64,000 nucleotides of DNA from Trichosphaerium sp. ATCC 40318 (taxonomy: Eukaryota > Discosea > Flabellinia > Trichosidae): NCBI GenBank assembly GCA_038496445.1, contig JALMLS010000404.1, positions 62,001 to 126,000 on the forward strand, in the 5' to 3' direction. How positions within the stretch are numbered: position 1 is the first letter of the stretch; each line of letters begins with the position of its first letter. The translations under genes were made by a program, and so were the position numbers. Of the stretch, positions 42,643 to 54,205 are shown in pieces. The notes beneath the pieces are model-generated. The model worked only from the letters and a program-made list of their open reading frames with translations, had not been told where the DNA came from and ran no database searches.

Positions 42643-43990
42643 GGGACTATTTTTGTAAGCGGTTCACACCTCTTATATCAAAGCTTTAGCGAGTGTTAAT
42701 GTATCTCTAGAACGAATGGCTCTATTGTTATGTTCTAAGTGTGAAATAAATTATTTACTTTTTTACATGTTTTTTGGCGTATTTTTTTAATACATAGCTA
42801 AAAAAGCTTCAATCGAGCTTCATTGAGAATAAGCAGATGATTAGAGCCTGCGATCATCATAAACGGCTCTTGCAAATAAATTTATGCGTTATGGGCTAAA
42901 ATAAAGCTTATGGTACCACAATATGAACGTGTATGTACAATGTACCTTTAAACGACGTTTATCGCTCGGAAAACGCTTAAAACGTTGGTTTACTGTGTTA
43001 ATATTCTAGTCAAATCGAGTTCCCCAATACCGATGTAGGGCAAGCGTGTACAAGCGTTTAAATGGTGTACATACATTTAATAGCTATTTTACATATGCTA
43101 AGAAGGGTTTCAAGTCTGTACAGCCTTGCGTAATCTGTAAATTCCAATATTCCGTCCTCCGTTACCATAAGCAATTTTACATTTTATGAAATACCATGAG
43201 TAATTGAAGGTCCCTTACTCTTTGAAAGTACAGTCCATACACTGTATATGATACAGCATAACTTTCAGCAATAGTTAAACAATTGTAGCAGCATAGTTTC
43301 AAAGAAACTGTTTTTGGTAAGTACTGAAGTATCTCCATGTAAAAAGTAAGTTCTGTCTCTAAAACTTCTGTAGTGGTAAAACATAACTACAGCAAGCTTT
43401 AAGGACCTCTGATTCAATAAAGTACTAAGCAAGAGTGAGTATTTTGACATTTTCATTTTACTATTATGTTCATCAACTTCTATGAAAAAGTAACCTCCGT
43501 GTTTTGATACCTAAATTATCAAATACTCTATAACTGCATATAGGTAGACAATGGTTTATTAGGCACCTGCCGCCAAAAGGAAAGATTTGAAAAAGGTATC
43601 TGTGGGTTAGAATGATTGTTCAAAATAGTGACCAATTTACAGCAATCAGGTATAGAGACGGGTGATGATAGCTTTATGTGGAACACTGAAAGTGATAAAA
43701 AAGGCAAGAAACGACAGAATGTAATCCTTAATCACTATGATGTTCAAGAATTACCTGCAAAACATGGTGGTGTTAGAGGAGAAGAATATGATCCCAGGCA
43801 GAAAAAACTCGGTTTTAGATTCAATGAAATAGTTGATTGAAGTACACTATTAATTACCAGCAAGTTCTGGTTCAACAAAATTGTAGACACAAATGTGTTC
43901 TGAAGCATACCCAAAATTTGGCCAAAAATAACGTTTTTGAGGTGTGCTAGACTTTTTTTGAAAGTGTGAACTGCTTACAAAAATCGTCCC
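42643..43990. mobile_element. TA-flanked DNA transposon, long copy
   Basis: 1348 bp between TA dinucleotides (42641-42642 and 43991-43992). The left end is GGGACTATTTTTGTAAGC then GGTTCACACC; the right end inverted is GGGACGATTTTTGTAAGC then AGTTCACAC. The left 95 bp match 24289-24195 and the right 520 bp match 23622-24146 of the short copy. The interior carries the frame at 43616-43840 and otherwise no intact transposase. The left end still shows a broken version of the codons that close the LRR gene at 24 kb (RDYFCKRFTPL, then a stop). The right end lies only 51 bases before F-box member 5. Confidence 0.65.
43616..43840 (+). pseudogene. element-borne ORF fragment, second copy
   Basis: A 74-residue frame reading VTNLQQSGIETGDDSFMW, then HYDVQELPAKHGGVRGEEYD and FNEIVD at the end. 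Highly similar to 23776-24000 in the short element. Changes between the copies are spread over the frame, and both remain open. No catalytic motif recognised. Confidence 0.45.
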
Positions 43991-44041
43991 TAACGCATTT
44001 CACTAAGTCCTCCTACTTAAGCAGAACAAAAATCGTTACAA

Positions 44042-44974
44042 ATGGCAACTAAAGAGCTTATGCGTGTTGTTGTACTATGTATAAAAGTCACAGAGTTGTT
44101 TTCGCTTCCTATTGAGATACTACAACATATTATTGTGAGTAACGACCTTTCATGGCAAGATTTAGCTTCGTTACAACAATCAAACCATTATCTGTGCGAA
44201 ATGATACGAAACTCGTCAGATTACATTTATCGTCATTTGTATCATCAGAAATGGGGTCTTGATGCTGAAGAAATAGAGTCTGATATCCACAAACGCATCG
44301 CACTTGCTTTAAATAAGCAATTGTCATATGGGCCTACTTTGTATAATCTTGAGTCAATCACGTGGAAAGAAAAGTACAGAAATAAACTACGTCCAAACAT
44401 CATTGCAGCGTTGAGTTGTGACAACAAACATGTTCACAAAGGCGAGACAGTAACATTTAAACTTACACTTCAGAATATTGGCAAAACGCAAGAGATAGTA
44501 CGTCGTAATTATGGCTCTACTGTTGGTGAAGACCATCGAATTGAAGGTGGTTATTCTGTTTGTATTTGGAAGCCTCTTCTTAAGAATACAGGAGCTAATT
44601 TTGATAATTATAAGACAACGACCTTCCATGGTTTCGTTTCTGAGGTGCACATGGAAGAGAAGGACTATTATTTTACAATGAATCCAGGGGATAAACAAAC
44701 ATTTTATATGCCTTTACTTTTTGACAACTTTGAGCCAACAGAATTTAACGTTGCTCCTCAAATACCTGGTACATTATCTCTTCTAGGCAAAAAGTATGAA
44801 GTGTTTGTTGCATGTGATGAAACACCAGATGTGTTTCCTCTTAAAGTATTCGTAAATCTCAGTTCTCAAAAGGAGGTTTTCAAAAAAAACCATCAAGGGG
44901 ATAACACGACTGTTTGTGGACATTGTTCAGCTATTACAAGCAATGTTGTAAACCTTACAATGTATAAAATGTGA
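44042..44974 (+). CDS. F-box / beta-sandwich family protein (member 5)
   Basis: Single exon, 310 residues, MATKELMRVVVLCIKVTELF then the F-box. The first 90 codons are almost identical at base level to member 4. The bridge is short (LALNKQLSYGPTLYNLES). The sandwich carries a unique insertion between two conserved strands (TTFHGFVSEVHMEEKDYYFT) and the last loop is QKEVFKKNHQGDNTTVCG. Its upstream 50 bases adjoin the right end of the TA-flanked transposon, which may now supply promoter sequence. Ends NVVNLTMYKM, one residue shorter than the other members. Confidence 0.82.
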   Translation: MATKELMRVVVLCIKVTELFSLPIEILQHIIVSNDLSWQDLASLQQSNHYLCEMIRNSSDYIYRHLYHQKWGLDAEEIESDIHKRIALALNKQLSYGPTLYNLESITWKEKYRNKLRPNIIAALSCDNKHVHKGETVTFKLTLQNIGKTQEIVRRNYGSTVGEDHRIEGGYSVCIWKPLLKNTGANFDNYKTTTFHGFVSEVHMEEKDYYFTMNPGDKQTFYMPLLFDNFEPTEFNVAPQIPGTLSLLGKKYEVFVACDETPDVFPLKVFVNLSSQKEVFKKNHQGDNTTVCGHCSAITSNVVNLTMYKM

Positions 44975-45053
44975 TAATAAATAGGTTATAAAATGGTAAC
45001 TATTCAAGGTTTGCTTTTGTAGTCCTTTCTTTAACAACAGTCTACTTTATTCT

Positions 45054-45478
45054 TTAATCCAACCAGCTGGCCAAATTGATGAATTTGACCATATCTTTTC
45101 TTGCTACTGTCATATGAACTTTGTCATCATGCGCGCAGTAGAGAGTAGTGGCCAACTTTACGATTTTTTGTTGCAACTGCAACACAACAGGTTTGTCAGA
45201 TGATGCTACTCTTGTGTATCCCACAGGCACTTTTTCGCAAGTGCTTGCTACAAGGCCACTGACGTGGTTGGTATTACATGATACAGTAGCTTTAAGCCAA
45301 ATTCCCTAAGCTTGTTGAGATCCATGGCTAAACAAAAATTAGAGTCGCTTGTAAAATGATGGCACCTACCAATTGTTTTCGACCATTTTGCAAAATGAAA
45401 GAGGGATTCATTTGGTGTGAGATGAGGCTCAATCAAAGGGTTGATAAAGTTAATCAGATAACTAGTTAAATTCATCAA
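45054..45478 (-). CDS. hypothetical protein, three short exons
   Basis: On the minus strand ATG 45476-45478 opens NLTSYLINFINPLIEPHLTP ending FAKWSKTI, followed by a GTAGGT...TTTAG intron. The second exon (MDLNKLREFGLKL) leads to a third (GLVASTCEKVPVGYTRVASS; CAHDDKVHMTVARKDMVKFI) ending WLD at a TAA at 45054-45056. The second intron must be about 26 nt (GTATCATG...CGTCAG) to keep frame. The composition is protein-like and helical but matches no family I know. An upstream frame (45494-45685) could belong to it, but I could not join them in phase. Confidence 0.35.
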
Positions 45479-45717
45479 GACACTTCGATTCTGCTATAAA
45501 AGTACATGCCAACCAAAGCTGTGCGCAAGCCGGCAAGGTTTCTCCGGAGCTATAAAAACAACAACTTGTATTTGTTCAAAAGCCATCAAAACAGATAGAT
45601 TTAGCACGTGAACCACAATCCCAAAACAAATACACGAAATTCGTTCAAATGGAAAACTCACAATTTTTCGCATTCTTCTTGTCAAAGCGCTTATTAATCC
45701 ACGATTTCAAGACGCGT

Positions 45718-46720
45718 ATGGAGAGTAATAACCAAAATACCATTTCTACGCTTGGCGAAAGACAATCGTACGTTATTTAACCAAAATACCCGTATTCATA
45801 CGCTATCAAGATCTACAAACCTCCTGGACATACCTGTCGAGATTTTAACGCTTATTCTGACAAATACTGAACAAGCACGTTTCTCAGCAGCGCAAAGCTG
45901 TCAACTACTTAGTTCTATCATCCATAACATCGTTGGGTATAGTACAGTGGCAATAAAAACGTTCGCTCAAGCGTACTTGTTTAACGAAGTGTTCCCTTTC
46001 GAAACAGCAAGAAGGAATACACATATCATCATCAAAACGAGTCTAGTCAAGGACAGCACAAACAACGATGGAGATGACATTGTAACAATCCTTGCCGGAT
46101 TTAAAACATTGGGTATTGAAGGTCTATTCGGTGGTCTTGTTGTTGAAGAGCAAGCCCTTGATAGTACTAATGAGTGTGGGTTACGTACAATTGACCTAAG
46201 TCTATCTTCAGCATCAGACTGTAGTATTAAAATGCTTGCTGGTATTCATACTATAGATCTAAGAAATACTTTTGTTGGAGATGAAGGACTTCAAGCTCTT
46301 GCTGGTGTACATACTATCAATTTAGAGCATTGCTCGATAAGTGATAAAGGTGTAAAGGCTTTAGCTGGTGTACATACTATCAACTTGTGTTATTGCTATG
46401 CGGTTAGTGATGTAGGTGTCAAGGCTTTGGCTGGTGTTCATACGATAAACCTTTCAAGAACACGTGTTACTGACGCCGGTTTAAAATATTTAGTTGGAGT
46501 ACATACCTTGGAGATCATCAGTACATCTGTTAGTGATGATGGGATAAAGGTATTGAAAGGTATTCATACGTTAATAGCGTACCATACGCGCGTCAGCGGG
46601 AATGTTACAATTCCTGGGATACAAGTTTTTGTTCATAAACCTCCGGCTAAAAAAGAAACGAATCTTGTTTTTGAAGACAGCTCTTCTGACGAAGACCTTG
46701 GATTCTCTCTTTTTGGTTGA
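45718..46720 (+). CDS. F-box / LRR protein, two exons
   Basis: Exon 1 (45718-45767, MESNNQNTISTLGERQS) joins through a 43-nt GTACGT intron to exon 2 (45811-46720), giving 319 residues. The F-box begins right after the junction (STNLLDIPVEILTLILTNTE). From about residue 165 there are six to seven LRR units in which the Cys positions are partly lost (GVHTINLEHCSISDKGVKAL, GVHTINLSRTRVTDAGLKYL). The C-terminus is acidic and Ser-rich (EDSSSDEDLGFSLFG), possibly phosphorylated. It is a diverged relative of the gene at 24219-25286. Its intron and lack of transposon tail show what the family's C-terminus may originally have looked like. Confidence 0.8.
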
Positions 46721-47096
46721 AGTGATGAAAAAGGTAGTAGTTTTTGTTTTTATAAGCTATTTTTAGCAAATATTGTTTTCACGTGTTGTAAGAAGACTTT
46801 GATAATCAAATAAAGTAATTATAATTTTTTGCTTTTTGTCCATCACTTAGGTGACTTGTTTATTCTTGAGACACAAAACAACACAAATGTACAAGTTGCT
46901 TATCATGAAACTACTCGTGGAATGGTAACAATAAATACACATTGTCTGTCTCTTTAATCAACAATCCGGTCTAGTCTCTTACATATGCTTAAGTTGTGTA
47001 CCCTTTGCGCTTATCTTCAAGCACCAAAAAGATGTAGGACTAGTTCGCAAACAAGACTTGACACAATGATTTGAAAGTTTTATTTAATATGTTTGA
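46721..47096. other. intergenic, convergent 3' ends
   Basis: About 375 bases between the F-box/LRR gene and the kinase gene. Nothing recognised. Confidence 0.4.
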
Positions 47097-49482
47097 TTAG
47101 GACTGGTTTATAGTATTGGTTGTCATGCTAAATTTAGAAGTTCTTCTGCTTGATCCAGTTTGTCGGTCAAGTTTCTTGGTATTTGTTGAAGCTCTGAATT
47201 TAGAAATTCTTCTCCTTGATCCAGTTTGTCTTACAGTTTTCTTTATCCTTATGCTTTCCCACTTTCTTTGTTTAGACTGTCTAGTGTTATACTTTGACCG
47301 GCATTCTCCGTTACCTAAATAGAAATAAACCACAAACTCACTACGGTGAAGATCATTGAAGAAAAAAATTGACTTGAAAAAAGTTGGTTAGATGGTTAAG
47401 TTATAAAGGTTTGAGTTGATGGTTCTCAAGTGTTACTCTGCAGTAGTTAACGCTCTTTCGTATTTAAGAATGTTATTTGAGTGTAGCGTTTAAAGGCTAA
47501 TTTCATGTTTCTCAAACTTTAAAAACCCCACTTACTTGAACATTGTGAAGGACGTGATCCACTGGTATCCATCTGCTCGATAAGTTCTAAAACAGTAACA
47601 ACACGACTAAATGATGGTCTGTCTCTTGGTTCACTTTCCCAACAATCTTGCGCCAAGATAGCTAGCTCTGATACATCATCCTTATCCCAAATTTTTTCGT
47701 GGAAATAAGGCCTTTCCGCTTGCATTACAAGACGTCTTCAATAATCAAGTTAGCTAACCTCCGTTTTATTATAAAAGTATTGTTGTACGCTAGCTCTGTT
47801 CTATCTGCAACATCCTTCCAAGCGCGTTCAGAGCATATAAGCTCATAGCAAAGTATACCAAAAGCGTAAACATCCGCCCTAGAGAACATGGTAAGCAATT
47901 CTTGAGTTCTAAGTTCTCTTGCACATACATTTGCCAATCTTTGATTGTTACTTTACCTGGAGTATCAGGGAATAAGGCATAAACTTCTGGAGCCATGTAT
48001 CTTGATAGAGATTTAAGAAAAAGTACAAGAAGCGAAAGGAAAGTGTTTTTTTTCTTTGAATGATGGTAACATACGTTGGTGTACCCATGCCTAAACGGGT
48101 GACATTAATTGATCTACCTCCAATACTTCTTTGTACAGTATTTCTTTCATTCGCTGAAGATACAGAAGAAAGCAAACTAATGCCAGTTGTACCACAGATC
48201 CTTGAAAGCCCAAAATCTAATATTTTCACTTTCGATCCTGCATATACCATAACCTAACAAATAAGTCATTTACTTTACAGATGTATAACCGTAGGTCTTA
48301 CGTTCTCTGCTTTTAAGTCTCTATGTGATCCATTCATTTTATGTATATACTCCATACCAAGAGCAATACCCTTTAAAATCTTCAACCTTCTTTCGAAAAA
48401 CTTGGGCTAAAAAAAACCCAGTTAGCAGTTTTGCTCTCCGGAGGCTACAAAGCGGTACGTTAAAAAGTCAAAGTGTTGAGATTTTAAGCACGTAGGCGCT
48501 TGATTATTCTGGTACATATGCATACCTGAAAAGCATTGTGTATTATAAAATCTCTTAGAGATTTATCCGTGTATGGTAACTCAATGATTTTTGCCAAATC
48601 ATTACCAGGAATATATTGTGTTACAATACCCAATACCTTCCTTGATACACCTCTAATATTGACATCACCTTAAATTATACGTCAACAACAGTAACATTGA
48701 TTTAAAAAACCACTGTGTCAAACTGACCACGTGATATTCAAAAATAAAAACTAAACGAACCATTAATGTATCCAAGGAACTTTACAATATTTTCGTGATG
48801 TAGGGACTTCAATGTCATAACCTCTCTATGAAATAAAGCAGCGTCATCACCCTTTGCATCAGCAGCGATATTTCCTTTAAGTATCTTAACAGCAACTGGC
48901 TCACCAGCAAACATCGCTAGATACACCTCTACGAAAAGAAAACAAAAATTAATTAAAAAAAACAAACATGTATCTAGTGAAAAGTTCATATGTTGCTATC
49001 TTACCTCCGTATACACCGCTACCAAGGCATGCTTCATTATCGTACTTTGATTTGAGCTTGTTTGTAGGTATATACTTATGAAAATAAAGCAGTTTAGAAT
49101 ACACAAAGTAAACTGTTTTTCTTTTTTTTTTCTCAAGTCGTACCTTAACGCCGGCGTCTTTTAGTGCTTGCAGTTCCCTCTCAAACTTCTCCTCGCTTTT
49201 TTCTACACGTTCGTTGACCTCTTTATTCATTTTCTCTCTTTGTTGACGCGCTTCATTTGAGTTTATTTTTGCTTGCTCTAACATACACTTTTCAACCTCA
49301 GCTCGAATTATTTCGCTTTAGTAGAACGTTAGACTCGTGCCAGTTGTACGCACATAAAAAACTCACCGATGCTCTTCTTTCCGATCCTTAGGCTTAAGGA
49401 TAAGGGGTCCCTTATTTAAGTACTCTTGCCCAATTATCGCTAGCATCTGTTGAGCAGTAAGTGCTGGAATAATATTTCCCAT
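47097..49482 (-). CDS. TKL-like protein kinase with coiled-coil N-terminus
   Basis: About ten exons from ATG 49480-49482 to a stop at 47097-47099. The start MGNIIPALT has Gly-2 and could be N-myristoylated. A coiled coil follows (EARQQREKMNKEVNERVEKS). The kinase domain has the glycine loop GSGVYGG, the ATP lysine in EPVAVKILKG, the helix-C glutamate in HREVMTLKSLHHENIVKFLG, HRDLKAEN, DFG in KILDFGLSRI, TPTYMAPEVY, and RADVYAFGILCYELI with DRPSF near the end. All catalytic residues are present, so it should be active. The pattern (SxDVYAFGI, ExxxRPSF) is that of TKL/plant-like MAP3K kinases. A basic tail repeats RRRISKF and RRTSKF. Upstream DNA holds an imperfect duplication of its start region. 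Confidence 0.82.
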
Positions 49483-50530
49483 CGTATAATATGTTCACTA
49501 TAGCTTCGTGGTCAAAGGAACTCAACGTTAAGCCAGGAACAAACAGCGGTTAGAATATTTCCCATCGTGTTGAATATGTTGTTCACTGTTGGTGACGACA
49601 ATCTCATAATACAATAAACTCTGGCTGTATAATGGTGAGATAATACTGTATTTAGTCTCAAATTGTATTGAACTCAACTGTTAAACCAGGAACAAACCAC
49701 CAGCGTTGCTAAGTCACGATAATTCACTTAATAAAATAAAACACACTTAACTGTCGTACCTCGCACCTTTTCTCGTAACATGTATTTGTAACGCTGTGAA
49801 AAAAAAGAACACGTGTTTTTTTTGAATTGAAGGTGTAGATTACATTAATGTGAGGTTTGCAAGATGTGAAAGATCCGGCATCTAAAAGTCAGTTTGTCAC
49901 ACAACTTTAATGAGACAGAATAATCCCTGTAACATGTCAAATACATTTTTATAGTCTTTTATTGCATTTTATTTATGCACATAATGCTGATACCTTTGTT
50001 TTGATAGTTCTTCAGTTGTCACTTTTCACACCAGCTGACTTGCAGGGTTATTAACTTAAGCTGTTGTTTTCACTTTGGCCACTTGATGTGCATGTGATTG
50101 CATACTAGAAAGAGTATGTAGTCCAACTTAGTATTCATAACTAGAATGTCATAATATCAACCAGCGGATTCGACTTTTCTTTGTTGTCTACAAACCACCA
50201 GGAGGATGGTGGCTGTAATGTTGTACAGGGTTTATTAAAGGTGAACGATTAATTAGATTACTTACGATTAATTAATTAGATTGGGGCGGATGAATTAACA
50301 ACAGTGTCCTAACAAAAAAACATCAGTACTAACTCAAAGAACAAAAATAAATTTCCAATAAATAGTGTATCCTACAATGAAGTATGGTGTGGGTTAGGTC
50401 ACAGTGACATATAAGGGGTATCATGTCATCACGTGTTTACAAAGAAGAATTAGGTTTAGTACCGGAAAAGGAAATCGATCTTTCCATGCCATCACAACTG
50501 TTAGAATATCATCAGCCGGGCGATATATCA
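49483..50530. other. intergenic with imperfect tandem duplication
   Basis: About 1 kb. Between 49470 and 49700 two blocks recur: AATATTTCCCATCGT (49471 and about 49556) and CTCAAC followed by CAGGAACAAAC (about 49521 and about 49674). Farther left nothing is recognised. Confidence 0.4.
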
Positions 50531-51955
50531 TTATTTGCTGAGCTTAGCAATTGATTCAATCAAAGCAGTAGCTTCATCAACATGCTTGGAAGCACCGTCA
50601 ACAGCCAGTTGAATTCTTCAAAAAAAGTAAATATGCTGTAAGTTAACTAGGAAACTTTAGCGTACATTTCTCTTTCGAGTTGAGCACCAATCTTAACGAA
50701 GCCTCCCTTGTTTTCACACTTACCACAGTAATTAGAAGCAGTGAAAACAGTCAGAACGCGTTTGTCATGAGAGTATTCGAATCCCTGAAGTAATAATTAG
50801 AACTTAATTAAAATAAAGTCAGAACTGTACCTCCTTAACAAGCTGGTGAGATCTAATAATAACGTCGATCCCGTTGGCATCACAGAAAGTCTTAGTTACG
50901 AGAGATCCCCATATGAATCCAGCGCCTCTTGGGCTAATACCAAATAACGTCACGTTAGGATCAGGGTCACTCCAGAGTAAGTCTAGAAGAATAGCTATAA
51001 GCTTCAAAGCCAAAAAACAAAACTAGGAAAAGAACACTGTACCAGTAACAGGACCATGTACAGGTACATCAGATCCACGAGGCATATCAGCAATTTGCTT
51101 CAAGGTACTAATACTTGGCGATAATCCACCATGAACGACAAATGTCTAAAGCAAAGTAAGAAAGGAAAGAAAAGAAAAAAACAAGTATGAAAGACCGTAC
51201 CTTGTTGTTAACCATTGCAGCAAGAGGTAAATCGTCAAATACGCTACAGCACAATTCATGCAATTCGTCACCTGCCTTGTGGTGCATAGTGTAAAGCTCT
51301 GCCTTGAACCCATATCTACAAACGAACATCAGAAGATGGAACAAAAAGTACAGCAAAAACCAAACACCGACGTACACTTCGGATATTTTAACGCATTCGT
51401 GGTTTCCACGAAGAAGGTAGACATTAGTTGGGAATAGGAGTTTCAAGAGAAGAATCAATTGAATACAAGCTACCGAGTTGTCTCCTCTAAAAGCAAGAAT
51501 GAGGCGATGAGAAGTGTTGGTGATAAAGTATCGTACCTGTCGACGATGTCGCCCATGAACAAGTATTTTGTTTCAGCTGGTGATCCTCCAATGCGAAGTA
51601 CTTCTAAGAGAAAGGTAGTTAGCACAAAGAAGTTAAAAATAAAAGTGAACATCAATTTTAGAAAACGGCTTGGGTACCTTTGAGGTCTTCAAACTCTCCA
51701 TGGATATCTCCTACAGCGACTAATGGGGCTGTCAGTTGAAGTAGAGAAGATTCGGCTGCAAACTTAGATTTAACCTACAAGAAGAGTAAGTGACCGTTGG
51801 TGACACGTGAGATTGACGTTTCGTACTGCTTTGCAAATTTTTCTGAAGCTTTCTTCATCGAGTTTCTCGTTCTTGTTTACTATGCTCAGCCAAGTCTTGA
51901 GCGTATCAGTAGGTATTGTCATTGTTTCTTGAGTAGTAGGGTTTGTTTCTGTCAT
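50531..51955 (-). CDS. PPP-family Ser/Thr protein phosphatase
   Basis: About nine exons from ATG 51953-51955 ([20 protein letters not shown]) to TAA 50531-50533. The metal-site motifs of the PPP family are all visible: GDIHG ([14 protein letters not shown]), GDIVDRGDNSV across an intron, [15 protein letters not shown], and RSHQ followed by [10 protein letters not shown]. Residues of the metal ligands are intact, so it is likely active, removing phosphate from Ser/Thr. RSHQ and ASNYCG with NKGGF set it apart from PP1, PP2A and calcineurin; it is closer to the PPEF/PP7 side or is a protist-specific branch. No EF hands or TPR were seen, so it is a near-minimal catalytic subunit of roughly 330 residues. 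Short introns with GTAC donors. Confidence 0.85.
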
Positions 51956-54205
51956 TGCGGAGGTGTTGCTTTGATAGTTGAGTAGTTGTTGTTTTGTCAC
52001 TAGCGAACTAAGGTTTTGGCGATCAAAATCAAGAGCAACCCAAAAACTGATGTTCGAGCATTGAGCATCATGGGTAAAGGTATTACGGGGTTTGAATGAC
52101 TCTACTAACTTAAAGCGTAACAGCTAAAATTGATGTTCAATATTTCAGCCGAACAAAAAAGTCATTAACGTTTTCTCAAAGTACTCTGTATTAGGTGTTG
52201 TATAATTCTACTTACTAGTAGCTGCATTTGCTAAATTGATGTTCAACTTTTTCTGCTAAAAGTTGACATAGACTCTGTCTTGCAAAACTATTCGTAGACC
52301 ATCGTAGACGGGCTTGTGTAAGCCAAAATAGCGAAATAGAGCGAGTATCTCTTGAACTTTATTTCAGATTTACAAGCATGATGAAGTCACAGCGCTTAGT
52401 ATTAATGTATGTGTTTCGCATAAACCCTCAAGGGAATAAATAAGTCTTTGTATTTTCTATCCAGCCCTGTTTTTCTTTAGGCTTGAAAGTGCTTTAGAAA
52501 TAGCCGAAGGCTCAGGTATTTCATTTGAAGCTATGGGCATTGTTGGGACTTCCCAGTACCTGACAATTGTCGAGTGGTATTCTAGCTGCAATTGCCATTA
52601 TTAAAACTGAGGGTTTAGCTTCAGTTGCCTTCGAAGAAAAAAAATAAGAAAAACAATAATCCAAACGCTTACACAAAACTTGTTGAGTTACGTTAGAGCT
52701 CTGTGATAATTGGAAATTACTAGTGCGAACAGTGATAGTATCATACCAAAGTTTGGCAATGTATATCTGCAATGTGTAGGAGGCAAGGCAAGAAAGCATA
52801 TTTAATAAACGAGGAAAATCACAATACAATTTATGACTTTGCAGGCAATTCTAATAGTTTGTTGGCATTTTAGAAACACGGTACCCGGCTCCCTTCCGGC
52901 CATAAACAAAATTACAACCAACGATGACACAAAGTACTCAAAAGCAAGATTCAACAAAGAATACAACGCCTGAAAACGTCGACAGTCTGGCGTGCTTCGA
53001 ACGTTGAATCCTACATCTGGATAGCTTAGACATGTAACCCACTTGTAGCTAAAATCGATGATAAAGTGACGCAGCAAGTATACACAAAACTCACCGTTAC
53101 TAAAAAAAATTAGGATAACTCAGAACCAGCAATTTGATTGCTGCATAGTTCAATGGCAACGAACAAAATACATAATAAATTCTCCCACATTTCTGCACTT
53201 TATTTTCTTTTCTATCATTACACTTCAACGTGAAAAAGTGCTGAAACAAGTAATTTCACATTAAAACGTAAAAAAGGAATAATCGTTTAGTTGCACGTTT
53301 GGCGAAACAAAACTTTGCCGAAACGGTTCTACAGTGTAAACAGGCTACACAAGGCTTTATGAGCATTTTTCAAATGTGCATTATCCATATTTGAGTAGTT
53401 TGAGTGGATATTTCAGTGAACTCTATCCCATAATTTTTTTTGGATTATAATGTTGTGCATAAAAGTATTGTTGGATTTATCCATAAATGTGAAAGCGATC
53501 GAGGTTTCTTTCATAAAAAACAACGGCTGTACAATGAGTATGATATAATAGGGTACACACAAGAAGGCAATTTTATCTTCCAACACATCGTGACTTGATG
53601 TAAGAGTTGGGTTACAAGGTCTAGTGCACAGTGTATTCTATATTATCCGTCTCATTGAGGTGGGCTGCCATCGAACTTGGCTCAAGGCTTTGATGTAGAA
53701 GATCAAGCTTTGACTGCCATTGGACTTGGCCTCCAGGAGCTTTGCTGTGCTGCAAAGCTTCTAAGGGCCCTCAACTGCTATCTTCGGGTTCTACAACTGA
53801 TGATTAAGGTAGTTGCGTTGTTTTTTTTTGCAGTATCTATGCAGAAGTACTTTTGACATATTCCACGTTGGTGACTATGTTTTTTAATTTACAGCTGTTG
53901 CTGTGCAAGCTGAGCATTCCTTAAGAGTACATCAATTTTGCTGAAAACTCTCCCTGCTGTTAGGTCTATCTACCTCCAAGTGTTGCAGTCTATTACCACG
54001 TGGGTTTTTGTACTTTGGCATAGTTTTCTTTTTAAGTAATTTGCACATGTTGTCAACGCTTGTAAGCGTACCTAATTTATCCAAATACATGCCATGCTAC
54101 GTATTTAATATATACAGCATAGGACTTCTTTTAGTGAGCACTAGATAAGTTGCCCACTTGTTAAGTTAGAGTATCTGAAACCTAGACAACAAAGGACAAG
54201 AAATC
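51956..54205. other. long intergenic region
   Basis: About 2.25 kb without a gene I can defend. Two minus-strand frames at 52521-53077 lack domains and splice continuity. A plus-strand piece from 52379 (MMKSQRLVLM plus an exon reading LESALEIAEGSGISFEAMG) is faintly coding-like but ends quickly. A GC-richer patch lies at 53660-53780. Confidence 0.35.
53665..53759. repeat. GC-rich direct repeat and hairpin
   Basis: CTGCCATCGAACTTGGC (53665-53681) recurs as CTGCCATTGGACTTGGC (53714-53730). Right after it AGCTTTGC (53738-53745) pairs perfectly with GCAAAGCT (53752-53759) around a TGTGCT loop. The patch is clearly richer in G+C than its surroundings. It could be part of a structured RNA or a short interspersed repeat; no Pol III boxes were recognised. 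Confidence 0.4.

Noticed and set aside
29167-46720. Integrated giant-virus segment
   Set aside because: F-box, LRR and similar genes recall such viruses, but intron-bearing host genes alternate with them throughout and no viral core gene was seen.
52521-53077. Two minus-strand frames in the 2.2-kb gap
   Set aside because: No recognisable domains, no start context and no way to join them in frame.
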